From the NCBI GenBank assembly GCA_016868315.1, contig VGHE01000003.1, positions 186,001 to 250,000 of the forward strand: a stretch of DNA of 64,000 bases, read 5' to 3'. The position numbers and the translations under genes were made by a program. The stretch comes from Betaproteobacteria bacterium. Its GTDB lineage: Bacteria; Bdellovibrionota_B; Oligoflexia; Silvanigrellales; Silvanigrellaceae. The notes beneath the pieces were generated by a model that saw only the letters and a program-made list of their open reading frames with translations, had not been told where the DNA came from and made no database searches. Below are positions 35,412 to 43,378 of the stretch, piece by piece. Positions within the stretch are counted from its first letter, which is position 1. Each line of letters opens with the position of its first letter.

Positions 35412-36719
35412 ATGAAATCTTTTAAGATGGGAGTCCGAAACACTCTCAACAACTGGCGACACTCGCTCGGCTCGATGCTCTCTGTGGCCATCGGCTTTGC
35501 AGCACTCACCTTGTTCAACGGCTACATCAGCGTTGTGCAGGACATGTACGAAGACAACTATCGCCAGCGCAGCATGTTTGGCGACGTCATGATCGAGAAG
35601 TCGCGCAATGGGAAAGCCATTGATTTCGAGGATTCGCGCATCAATGAAAAAGAACAACAATTTATCGAAAACTTCATCACTGAGAACCGGTCTTTAGTCG
35701 ACCAACACGCTCGTTTTCTGATTGTCAGCGGGTTTGCCAACAATGGCAAATCGAGTGCGATCTATTGGGGGTTCGGCTATGACCTCGAAAAAGGGCGACA
35801 GTTACGCGATCCAACCTGGCCTTGGAACAGCAAGGCAGGCAAGCCTCTTGACCTGCAGTCTGAGGATGCAGTCATGCTCGGCGAGGACATTGGAGACACC
35901 TTCGGTTGTGTGCCCGAACGCAACGAACGCCTACTCACAAAAGTCGGAGGCTACACGGCCGTAGAGCGCCCCTTCCGTTGTGAACGCCCCAACCTACAAC
36001 TGACCGTAACAACCGACTCCGGGCAGGTGAATGCTATGGCAGTTACGATTGGTGCGCTCGGAGGAGTTGGGCTCCGTGGTATCGACTCCTGGTACCTAAT
36101 GATGTCACTTCCCAAGGCTCAAGCTCTGCACGACACGCGCGACATTTCTCACATCCGCCTGCGCCTCAAAGATAAAAAAATGTTCGGAACATTTGTTGAA
36201 CGTTTCAACTCCGCAGCAAGTTCTGCACAACTCGAATTGAGGGCATTCGACTGGCGCGAACATATTTTGGCTCGCGTTTATAAACGTACCATGAGTCTAT
36301 TTTTAATTTTTCGTGACCTAGTGAGTGCAGTTATTCTCACCATCTCAGGAATGTCAGTGCTTAATGCTATGGTCAAAAGCGTCAATGAACGCCAACGTGA
36401 AATTGGAACGCTGCGCAGCCTTGGATTTCGAGGAAGCCGCATCATTTCCATCTTCACCACCGAAGGAGTTGTGATTGGTTTATTTGGCTCGGCCGTGGGC
36501 GGTGCACTGAGTGTGGTCGCATCACTCTTTCTTAACCGTGTCGAATTCATCTACTATGCTGGCTTCCTCTCCGATCCCGTTCCGTTTGTGATTGGCCTTG
36601 TTCCACGCCTGTATCTTTACTCGCTTTTCATTCTCTGCTCGATTGCAGCTATTGCATCATTTTTCGCTGCCCGCCGTGCGGTTAAAATCAGTATCCCTGC
36701 CCTGCTGAGTTCAACCTGA
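35412..36719 (+). CDS. FtsX/LolE-type ABC permease (second of two)
   Basis: 435 aa with the same layout as its neighbour: one N-terminal span (SLGSMLSVAIGFAALTLFNGY), a periplasmic domain of ~230 residues, and three C-terminal spans. The coupling helix is VNERQREIGTLRSLGFRGSRI. The two differ throughout the periplasmic domain, consistent with an asymmetric heterodimer. GAGGAG lies ~4 nt before the ATG. aat follows after 11 bp and may be co-transcribed. Confidence 0.9.
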   Translation: MKSFKMGVRNTLNNWRHSLGSMLSVAIGFAALTLFNGYISVVQDMYEDNYRQRSMFGDVMIEKSRNGKAIDFEDSRINEKEQQFIENFITENRSLVDQHARFLIVSGFANNGKSSAIYWGFGYDLEKGRQLRDPTWPWNSKAGKPLDLQSEDAVMLGEDIGDTFGCVPERNERLLTKVGGYTAVERPFRCERPNLQLTVTTDSGQVNAMAVTIGALGGVGLRGIDSWYLMMSLPKAQALHDTRDISHIRLRLKDKKMFGTFVERFNSAASSAQLELRAFDWREHILARVYKRTMSLFLIFRDLVSAVILTISGMSVLNAMVKSVNERQREIGTLRSLGFRGSRIISIFTTEGVVIGLFGSAVGGALSVVASLFLNRVEFIYYAGFLSDPVPFVIGLVPRLYLYSLFILCSIAAIASFFAARRAVKISIPALLSST

Positions 36720-36730
36720 AAGAAAATGCG

Positions 36731-37315
36731 ATGCTGCCCTCAGAACTGACCCCCGAAATCGTTTTGTTTGCCTACGGCCAAGGCTGCTTTCCGATGCCGG
36801 ATCCAAGCACCGGCAATATCAACTGGTATCGTCCCGACCCACGTGCCGTCATACCGCTCGAAGGCTTCCACGTCGGTCGCACATTAAAACGTGTCCTCAG
36901 CAAGCAAAACTTCACTATTCGCACTAACAACTGCTTTGAAAAGGTTATGCGCGCCTGTGCAGCTCGAGAGGATACATGGATTACCGAGGACTTCATTCGC
37001 ATTTACGGACTACTAAACGCGCTCGGTTTTGCGCATTCACTTGAGGTCTTCCACAATGACGAGCTTGTTGGTGGCGTGTACGGCGTGTCTTTAGGTGGCG
37101 CGTTCTTTGCAGAATCGATGTTTCATGCAACCTCCAACGCTTCAAAGGTTGCCTTGTTTTATCTTGTCGAACATCTCAAAAAAATGAATTTTGTGCTTCT
37201 CGAGTGCCAGTTTCTTACCCCCCACTTAGCCTCACTCGGAGCGATCGAAATTTCCGATCACAGCTATATGTCGCAACTTGCCTCTGCTTTGGAACTGGAA
37301 AACGTCGCTTTTTGA
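36731..37315 (+). CDS. aat: Leucyl/phenylalanyl-tRNA-protein transferase
   Basis: 194 aa. It adds Leu or Phe from charged tRNA to proteins beginning with Arg or Lys, creating N-degrons for ClpS-ClpAP. Family motifs are YGQGCFPMPD, INWYRPDPRAVIPL, the GNAT-fold loop GGVYGVSLGGAFFAESMFH and LLECQFLTPHLASLGA. The sequence is slightly shorter than E. coli Aat (234 aa) at the N-terminus, but the catalytic Glu/Gln region is present. No strong Shine-Dalgarno precedes ATG 36731. Confidence 0.95.
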   Translation: MLPSELTPEIVLFAYGQGCFPMPDPSTGNINWYRPDPRAVIPLEGFHVGRTLKRVLSKQNFTIRTNNCFEKVMRACAAREDTWITEDFIRIYGLLNALGFAHSLEVFHNDELVGGVYGVSLGGAFFAESMFHATSNASKVALFYLVEHLKKMNFVLLECQFLTPHLASLGAIEISDHSYMSQLASALELENVAF

Positions 37316-37463
37316 GAACCACGAACCTGCACATTCGTTCCACCCTTGCCCCGGCGCAAAGGCCTACCTTGATGTTCTCCGTAAGATTCTTGAACAGAGC
37401 TGCTCGAATTTCTATGCGGAGCAAGTTATCCTTTCATCATATTCAGATGCCTACACACCGGGG

Positions 37464-38366
37464 ATGTCTCGCATGCAGAAAAAGAAAACAGCTGCCCTCG
37501 TTCTGACAACTGCTACAGCAGCTGTTGGCGTAGGACTCTGGGGGGCACAGCACTCGCGCTCCTCGTTTCCCGAACCAGATGCTCCGGTCGCACCCACCGG
37601 GCTCGCAGACGCGACACCCTCCGATGCACTTTCAGGAAACAATCCCACAACGGCGCAAGGAAATGCGCAGCAAAGCACTGCCGCAACTCCTGGTCTAAGT
37701 AAGAGTCAAAGTGGAGCAAGAATCGAACAAGGAGACGCGCCAGGCTCAGGAGAATTCAGCCGTGCTGATTTTTTCAAACCCCAAGACTGGGGTGCAGATT
37801 TGAGTGCCCTTGCTGCTGCAGAGCCACAGAATCTAAAGTTTAATGCGGCCTGCAAGAATCATCCGCGTAACAATCCAAACCTCTCACCCACAGAATGGGC
37901 TGAAGGCTTCACACTCACCCAAGCACAGCAGCGCTGGCCTGCGGCCAACACACACGTCATCGACTGGAACCAGTTTTGGCAAGTCAAAGATGTTGGCTAC
38001 CAGGTGTCCATCCGCTGGAACTTTGAAACACCACCCCTCTACAGCGTTGTGGGCCATTCCTTTGCCATCAATAGTCCTGATGGCTATGGCGCTCCCGCAT
38101 TTCCAGAAAAAATGCAAATCACCTGGGATGAGGCCAAAAACTTCGTTCAGACTTGGGAGAAGAAAATTCTTGCGGAGGGAGGCAAACCGGGAACCAGAAC
38201 GATGTCTCTGGCTGAGAAACCATTCCGACCTGCCGAGGTGTCGCCTCAGGACATAGAGCGAGCGGAATACGCAAATGGCAGAGTGCGCGCAGCGCAAACC
38301 GGAAAAATGAGTTGCAACACCCTCTTCAACGACTTGAGCACGCTCACCTGTAGCTGCTGGTTTTAA
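37464..38366 (+). CDS. Exported protein of unknown function
   Basis: 300 aa. The N-terminus MSRMQKKKTAALVLTTATAA carries Lys residues and then a hydrophobic helix ending around residue 27, a signal peptide or membrane anchor. A disordered Ala/Ser/Gln-rich stretch follows to ~105. The C-terminal domain (~125-300) is rich in Trp, with PNLSPTEWAEGFTL and WNQFWQVKDVGYQVSIRW as landmarks, and ends in three Cys (SCNTLF, TCSCWF). No family recognised. The frame is open back to 37278 under aat; ATG 37464 or 37473 fits the signal. Its end is 29 bp from the convergent M23 peptidase. Confidence 0.65.
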   Translation: MSRMQKKKTAALVLTTATAAVGVGLWGAQHSRSSFPEPDAPVAPTGLADATPSDALSGNNPTTAQGNAQQSTAATPGLSKSQSGARIEQGDAPGSGEFSRADFFKPQDWGADLSALAAAEPQNLKFNAACKNHPRNNPNLSPTEWAEGFTLTQAQQRWPAANTHVIDWNQFWQVKDVGYQVSIRWNFETPPLYSVVGHSFAINSPDGYGAPAFPEKMQITWDEAKNFVQTWEKKILAEGGKPGTRTMSLAEKPFRPAEVSPQDIERAEYANGRVRAAQTGKMSCNTLFNDLSTLTCSCWF

Positions 38367-38395
38367 TGCCAGCCGAAATCAGCCTTCCCAGCGCA

Positions 38396-39472
38396 TTAAG
38401 GCAAAAGCGACCTCGGATTCAAGACTCTTCCACCACGCCGGATTTCAAAGTGAAGATGTGGGGTGATTCCCGCACCTGAGGCATTGCCGGTGCGTCCAGC
38501 GGTCGCAATGCGGGCACCTTTTTCGACGTATGTTCCATGGCTGTAGGTAAATGAACTCAAATGTGCATAGCGGGACAAGTATCCGCCCTCATGCCGCACA
38601 TCGACCACCTTGCCATACGCACCTTCCCAAGCAGGATCGACGATTGTTCCCGACCGCGAAGCGTAGACGGCCTCACCAACTGCTGCAACGATATCGATCC
38701 CCTGATGCCCGCGTCCGGATGCACGCGGAGCATTAAAGTAACCACTTCCACCGGAATCATTACGTATGGTGCGCCCACGTGTCGGCCACTGCCAAGAGCT
38801 ATTACTATTGCGCGGGGAAGACCCCGGGCTCGTTAATCCGCCCTGTCCCTGACCGGGAGTTTTCTTCTGCGGATCGGCAAACAACTCGCGCGAGAAGTCG
38901 GCTGAAAAAACCAAGAAACTTTCTTTTTGCAACAGCGCACAATTAAGGAGCTCTTGGGGTGTTTTGCTGACCACAGCCTCTTCCTTCCCTTCACTCAATA
39001 AAGAGTTTGGAGCCACCAGAGGTGAGTTCGGAGTCACCAAGGGTGTGGGAGTTGGCACAGGGTTGGGAGTAGCCGCTTCGGTCTCATTGGAAACGCGCGT
39101 GAGCCGCCCCACTTCACCAGAGGGCAAACGTATTTCGCTCAGAGAAAAGACTCGCCAGTGACCTATTCCCTCAGGTTTTATTGCATCGGCAACGAGTTGG
39201 GTTCCCTCCGGAATCAGGCAAACCTCATTTGAGCGTGAGCTCGACTGCAGCATGTAGGTCGTTAAAGCTGTGTTCTGCTTTGCTGTGAGTCTCTCGAGCA
39301 CATCTGCGTCGTTGTCAGGTGTAACGGACATTTCAATCGAGTCTGGATTCTGGAGGAGCGGTTTGCAGGCGCTCACAAGTGCCGCCGCCGCAAACACTGT
39401 GACAACAAGACTTCTGGCGTTTCTGATTTCCACAGCCGAAAAGAACTTCCGGCGAGAATTCACACGAAACAC
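38396..39472 (-). CDS. M23-family peptidase lipoprotein (LytM/NlpD-like)
   Basis: 358 aa. A lipoprotein signal (VVTVFAAAALVSAC) is followed by a domain of ~150 residues, a Pro/Thr/Asn-rich linker, and a C-terminal LytM domain. Zn ligands appear in GRGHQGIDI and in the final HLHFEIRRGG. The complete ligand set suggests an active peptidoglycan endopeptidase, unlike NlpD or EnvC. GTG 39472 has GGAGG exactly 5 nt upstream; a TTG at 39502 is in frame but has no such site. It lies 57 bp after the NodB-type deacetylase, so both peptidoglycan-directed enzymes may be co-transcribed. Confidence 0.88.
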   Translation of the reverse strand: MFRVNSRRKFFSAVEIRNARSLVVTVFAAAALVSACKPLLQNPDSIEMSVTPDNDADVLERLTAKQNTALTTYMLQSSSRSNEVCLIPEGTQLVADAIKPEGIGHWRVFSLSEIRLPSGEVGRLTRVSNETEAATPNPVPTPTPLVTPNSPLVAPNSLLSEGKEEAVVSKTPQELLNCALLQKESFLVFSADFSRELFADPQKKTPGQGQGGLTSPGSSPRNSNSSWQWPTRGRTIRNDSGGSGYFNAPRASGRGHQGIDIVAAVGEAVYASRSGTIVDPAWEGAYGKVVDVRHEGGYLSRYAHLSSFTYSHGTYVEKGARIATAGRTGNASGAGITPHLHFEIRRGGRVLNPRSLLP

Positions 39473-39529
39473 ACACACCTCCCAAAATAAACCAGTCAGC
39501 AATGAAAAGTGGACTTAACTTCAGCCGCC

Positions 39530-39898
39530 TCAGCGCGCCAGTGAGGCAAAGAATCCTCTCGACCAGCGGTTGCTCTCGCAGACAGGTGACGTGGGATTGG
39601 CGCTTGCCGCCCTGCACGCTTTCACCTGCGATTGAGCAAATGGGCCAAAAACGTTTTCGCCTTCCACACAGATATTCAAAGCTGAATCAAACGATGCGCC
39701 CACAGGACAACGACCAGCACCATGCAACCAGAGCGCCAATCCACGCGACCAGCGCGCATTGCCGCAAGCATCACCGCCGCCTTTTTCACGACAGGCTGCA
39801 ATCATGCCTTGAGTGAATGGTCCGGAAGCTTCGGTCTCAGAGACACAAAGTTTTCCACCTTGAGTGCCCACATCGGTTGGAGAGAATCCTGCAGGACA
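39530..39898 (-). repeat. Two tandem Cys-rich protein repeats (coding)
   Basis: Residues 278-340 and 341-399 of the deacetylase share the layout CPxG...C...GPFxQ...AC...C...RWSRG. They suggest a small disulfide-bonded module, perhaps carbohydrate-binding; no known domain was recognised. Confidence 0.75.
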
Positions 39899-40729
39899 AG
39901 ACAGCGCAGGTGGCGGTGCATCGCCCGTGTTGGTACGGCGTGCCAATGCAGCAGAAACCGTGGGAATGCTCTCGAGACTCACAAACCGATAGCGCTCATT
40001 TTTCAAGCGTGGAACCATATTCTTGACCATGTCGACAGTGCGCGAGTGCATGTCATGCATCAACACAATTCCACGACCAAGGTCACGAATTTCATTCATG
40101 TAGCCATCCGCACATGTCTCAACAGAATCATTGAACGCCCAGCATGCCCAATCGGCAGCTGTATTCAAACGCTTGTCTGTTCCCTCGGTACGGACACCGC
40201 CAATATCCCAGAAAATCGAACCGACGTACTTCGTCAGACCTGCGCTATTGAGAACAGTCGCGACTTTGCCATTCCAGTCACCATAAGGAGCACGAAAGAG
40301 AAACACACCATCAGTCACATATTTCTTGATGAGCTCATCGGTGCGACGTACCTCGGTCACCGGATCCGTGGCTGTTGTCATCCGCGGATGGCTGTAGGTG
40401 TGATTTGCGAGGCGATGGCCATCTGCGTGCAATTGCTTGAGCACTTCGGGGTAGGCGGCAGCGGCACTGCCCTGAATGAAGAACGTTGCCTGGACTCCTT
40501 CTTCCTTCAAATAGCGCGACAATTCAGCGGTGCGTGGCCCTGGGCCATCATCGAAGGTCAGGCTCAACGTACCATCGGCCATCCCGGTGCCATAGAGCTG
40601 GGAACCCGAGAAATCCTGCACTGAGGAACTCAGCGGTGTACCACTGCAGCCCACAGCAAAGAGCGAGAGCAACAAGCCGCTGATGAGACGTGTGAGAGAA
40701 GTGAAGCGAGAGAGATTGTGGTTTGTCAT
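39530..40729 (-). CDS. NodB-type polysaccharide deacetylase lipoprotein with tandem Cys-rich repeats
   Basis: 399 aa. The lipoprotein signal ends LLSLFAVGC. The NodB domain (~50-260) has TFDDGPGP with the catalytic and metal Asp pair (60-61), metal His110 and His114 in ANHTYSHP, RAPYGDWN, and the catalytic His in VLMHDMHS. The last ~120 residues are two tandem repeats (278-340 and 341-399), each with four Cys, GPFxQ and C-x(3)-RWSRG. The likely substrate is peptidoglycan or another N-acetylated glycan. AGGAACAGCT precedes the ATG. Terminators of the upstream operon lie ~140 bp before it. Confidence 0.9.
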   Translation of the reverse strand: MTNHNLSRFTSLTRLISGLLLSLFAVGCSGTPLSSSVQDFSGSQLYGTGMADGTLSLTFDDGPGPRTAELSRYLKEEGVQATFFIQGSAAAAYPEVLKQLHADGHRLANHTYSHPRMTTATDPVTEVRRTDELIKKYVTDGVFLFRAPYGDWNGKVATVLNSAGLTKYVGSIFWDIGGVRTEGTDKRLNTAADWACWAFNDSVETCADGYMNEIRDLGRGIVLMHDMHSRTVDMVKNMVPRLKNERYRFVSLESIPTVSAALARRTNTGDAPPPALSCPAGFSPTDVGTQGGKLCVSETEASGPFTQGMIAACREKGGGDACGNARWSRGLALWLHGAGRCPVGASFDSALNICVEGENVFGPFAQSQVKACRAASANPTSPVCESNRWSRGFFASLAR

Positions 40730-40863
40730 AGCTGTTCCTCATGCATCAGAAAATCTCAAAGAATGACTCGGTGAGACGAGCTAAGCATGATTCGAGCCAA
40801 TAAAAACATCAATCATTTCAGCGCATCCACAACGCACGGCTGTGCAAGAGTTAAACAGTGTTC

Positions 40864-40919
40864 AAAAAAAATCCCGGCCAAAGCCGGGAAGATGACTAAA
40901 AATCCCGGCCAAAGCCGGG
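40864..40919 (-). terminator. Two tandem identical intrinsic terminators
   Basis: Two copies of the hairpin CCCGGC-CAAA-GCCGGG (stems 40873-40888 and 40904-40919) stand 31 bp apart. On the minus strand the first reached is followed by five Us and the second by eight. They end the 43132-40947 operon. Confidence 0.9.
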
Positions 40920-40946
40920 TGTCGATAGGCGGTCTGTTTGCACTCT

Positions 40947-41486
40947 TCAGCGGAACATCACACCTGCAGCCAAAACGTCGCCTTCTTGATAATCAGGAGC
41001 CAAACTGGTGGCCTCCTTCTTCTTACCGTTGGGGTAGACAAGCTCCATGCGTCGAATGCGATTGAGGTTCAAAGAGCCATCGCAAATCAACACATCGGAT
41101 TCAATGTTGTTTTCTAGCAGCGCAACATCCCCTGAGGCACAGCCTGTGCGCAGGTGCAGAAATTTAAAGTCCTTCGCAGCAATCGTATAAAACGGTTCGC
41201 CGCCTTCAAGACTTTCGTAGAATTGAATCACTGCTCCCGAATCAGGTTCGACCTGTTTTCCACCGCCATCAAAGCTTAAGAGAATCTTTTGCGGCAAATT
41301 CGCCGGCAACGCAGACAATGCGTATTGTGCTGGGAGCGGTGTGACGATGGTCTTTTCTCCAACGACAAACACCTTTTTGTTAGGCACACGACTTCCGCAC
41401 GATGTTGGAATAATTACGCTGGACATCCACATTGCAATTCCGAGCGCACCTGCCAGGGCAAACTTCTTTTGCTTGTTGGAATTCAT
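40947..41486 (-). CDS. Putative lipoprotein, unknown function
   Basis: 179 aa. The signal peptide (FALAGALGIAMWMSSVIIPTSC) ends with a Cys in a non-canonical lipobox (IPTSC). The mature part is beta-rich with two further Cys (TGCASGD, DVLICDG) that could pair. The C-terminus EGDVLAAGVMFR has an aromatic near the end but is too short for a barrel. It overlaps the upstream gene by 4 bp (ATGA), so the two are translationally coupled. The arrangement suggests that both work together at the cell surface. No family recognised. Confidence 0.65.
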   Translation of the reverse strand: MNSNKQKKFALAGALGIAMWMSSVIIPTSCGSRVPNKKVFVVGEKTIVTPLPAQYALSALPANLPQKILLSFDGGGKQVEPDSGAVIQFYESLEGGEPFYTIAAKDFKFLHLRTGCASGDVALLENNIESDVLICDGSLNLNRIRRMELVYPNGKKKEATSLAPDYQEGDVLAAGVMFR

Positions 41487-43132
41487 TGCGCACCTCGGAT
41501 CTCAAAAGTCGAAAGACGTGTGAAGTTATTGGTCGTGCCATCGGACGAAAGCTTCACTTCAATGGCATCGATATCCCCAGAGCAATCCTTGACGTCGAGA
41601 GCAAATAAGCTCGCTGAATTCTTCAGCTGAGCAGAGTAATCCACATAGGTGGGCTTGGGTTTTCCGGTTTTGTAACACGCAAGCTCAAGTTTTAATCCAC
41701 GCAGGTCTTCAGTGTTCTTCGATTGCGCGCTCCAACCCGCGAGAACTTGTTTGACAGGTTTGCCTGCCTGAAAACCTTTCAGTGTCTTGAATTCGATGAG
41801 CCGGGTTTGGTCTGGTGCATAGAGAGTCACACCGGTGAAGTCATTGTACATGTATGCATCACCCTGGATTTGAGTGACCGAAGTCACCTCGATCCCAGAA
41901 TTCAAATTATTTTTATCCTTTAGCGAAATGAGATAAACCTCGCTCGGGTTGCCGCGTTTGATACCCACAACACGCCCATCGCCTACGGCACTCATGGGGC
42001 CAACCACGACAGCGGGAAACACTTCGCACGAGCCACCACCTGTTGCGCAGTCAGTGCCACCCGCTGCAACACAGCTTTGCCGTGCCACAGAAAAACTTCC
42101 GGCAGAATTGCTGCTACCAAAGATGACGTCGTTTTGGGGGTCATGAGCAAAGGTATAGGCTCCACCTGCAGAAACAATGTTACCTTTCAAGTCACCGGCA
42201 AGTGCGTAGCTTAACCCACGTGCGGTTGCCATTGTGTATCCACAGACGCGTCGGTTGGCTGCTCCAATGGCACCATTGGGCACGTCGCCCAGAGATAGCT
42301 CGTTCATCGTTTCAACGTTTACACCCCAAGCTCCCGAACCCGAGCCGCCACCGAGATAAAAAGCCTTTTTGGTTTGATCCATGAAGGAGCCATACGCGGC
42401 GAAGTTGCCCACACCCCCGAATCCGCCAACGCCTTGAGAGAGCGCACCGTACTCCCGCTCCTGTTTGCGAGTCTCGTCGATCCCATTTGGCTTCGTGCGG
42501 TCGATCGGAATCCGCACGAATTTCTTGTTTCCGCCGGAAGTTCCATAAGCCATGCCGATATACGGCTGATTTCCGATCTTGAACGATGTCACTGAAAGTC
42601 TGCTTTGTGTGCGCATATCCGGCGGGTCGTAGATTTTGACTGCCGTTCCCGGCTGATCGCGCTTGGCCAACCACACCCCGCGAGAGGCTTGGTCGAAGTT
42701 GGTGCGTCCAATGAGGAGCCCCAATTCGCTCACGTATGTTCGGTTACCACGGCTACTCGAAGAGAACGTCCATTCCGTTTTGGGATAACCTGGTTTGTTG
42801 AGCTCAATGCGGGTCGCCTTGTTGTCTGTCACCACCCAAGCCTCGGCGTCGGACGCCACCGACTGGAACGGCACCCCTCCGCTGAACGTTGCTGAGGAAT
42901 CTGAGCGGGGCACAGCTTCGCCTTTGGCTCTTACGCCACCCGTTGGGCTCTTTTTTGGGGCTTCTGCTCCGAGAGTCTTCTTTGCCGCCTTCGCCGCCGG
43001 CGTGCCCGAGTCGTAGCTGTTATCGTTGGTGCACGCTGCAGCAACGCATATCAGCGCAGCAGAGCCTAGACAGAGCATGCACGATTTTCTGCGGACTCGA
43101 CTGACAGACTCGGCTCTGAATGGTCTTTTCAT
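41483..43132 (-). CDS. Putative lipoprotein, beta-propeller-like, unknown function
   Basis: 549 aa. The signal peptide ends LICVAAACTN, a plausible lipobox. An Ala/Lys-rich disordered stretch (~40-75) follows. Residues ~90-420 show regularly spaced beta strands with WVVTDNKATRIEL, GVWLAKRDQPG, KAFYLGGGSG and KNDVIFGSSNS-like segments, consistent with a WD40/NHL-like propeller or repeated beta-sheet. The C-terminal ~110 residues look like a separate beta-sandwich (ACYKTGKPKPTYVDY, FEIRGAQ). Cys-rich loop CVAAGGTDCATGGGSC lies near residue 350. A GGGGGA Shine-Dalgarno precedes the ATG. Coupled to the next gene by ATGA. Confidence 0.6.
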   Translation of the reverse strand: MKRPFRAESVSRVRRKSCMLCLGSAALICVAAACTNDNSYDSGTPAAKAAKKTLGAEAPKKSPTGGVRAKGEAVPRSDSSATFSGGVPFQSVASDAEAWVVTDNKATRIELNKPGYPKTEWTFSSSSRGNRTYVSELGLLIGRTNFDQASRGVWLAKRDQPGTAVKIYDPPDMRTQSRLSVTSFKIGNQPYIGMAYGTSGGNKKFVRIPIDRTKPNGIDETRKQEREYGALSQGVGGFGGVGNFAAYGSFMDQTKKAFYLGGGSGSGAWGVNVETMNELSLGDVPNGAIGAANRRVCGYTMATARGLSYALAGDLKGNIVSAGGAYTFAHDPQNDVIFGSSNSAGSFSVARQSCVAAGGTDCATGGGSCEVFPAVVVGPMSAVGDGRVVGIKRGNPSEVYLISLKDKNNLNSGIEVTSVTQIQGDAYMYNDFTGVTLYAPDQTRLIEFKTLKGFQAGKPVKQVLAGWSAQSKNTEDLRGLKLELACYKTGKPKPTYVDYSAQLKNSASLFALDVKDCSGDIDAIEVKLSSDGTTNNFTRLSTFEIRGAQ

Positions 43133-43252
43133 AGCTCAAAATCCCCCTCTTCTTGAAACGTATCGGAACTTTGAGCTTAAAATTAACTAACAAAAAACAC
43201 GCAAATAATTATCTGATTTTACAACAGAAAAACGCATCCACGATGCGATACA

Positions 43253-43290
43253 ATTAAGCCCCACCATCGTAGGCGATGGTGGGGCTTAAT
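43253..43290 (-). terminator. Strong 17-bp inverted repeat after nrdB
   Basis: A perfect stem, ATTAAGCCCCACCATCG pairing with its complement (43253-43269 and 43274-43290), with a TAGG loop. No T-run follows on either strand, so it may be a Rho-assisted or mRNA-stabilising hairpin for nrdB, 89 bp past its stop. Confidence 0.6.
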
Positions 43291-43378
43291 AAGTAATAAT
43301 TCCAGAACCTTCGATAAGCCCAAGTCTCAGAGCAGTTGACTGCTCGAACCCTATAACGAGCCCCATCCTGCGCTTGGC

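Noticed and set aside
40864-40919. CRISPR or REP-like repeat array
   Set aside because: There are only two units, each with a T-tail in the right place for the upstream operon, which fits terminators.
43330-43345. tRNA-like GGTTCGA and hairpin near the nrdB 3' end
   Set aside because: Only one stem-loop can be drawn; acceptor and anticodon arms are missing.
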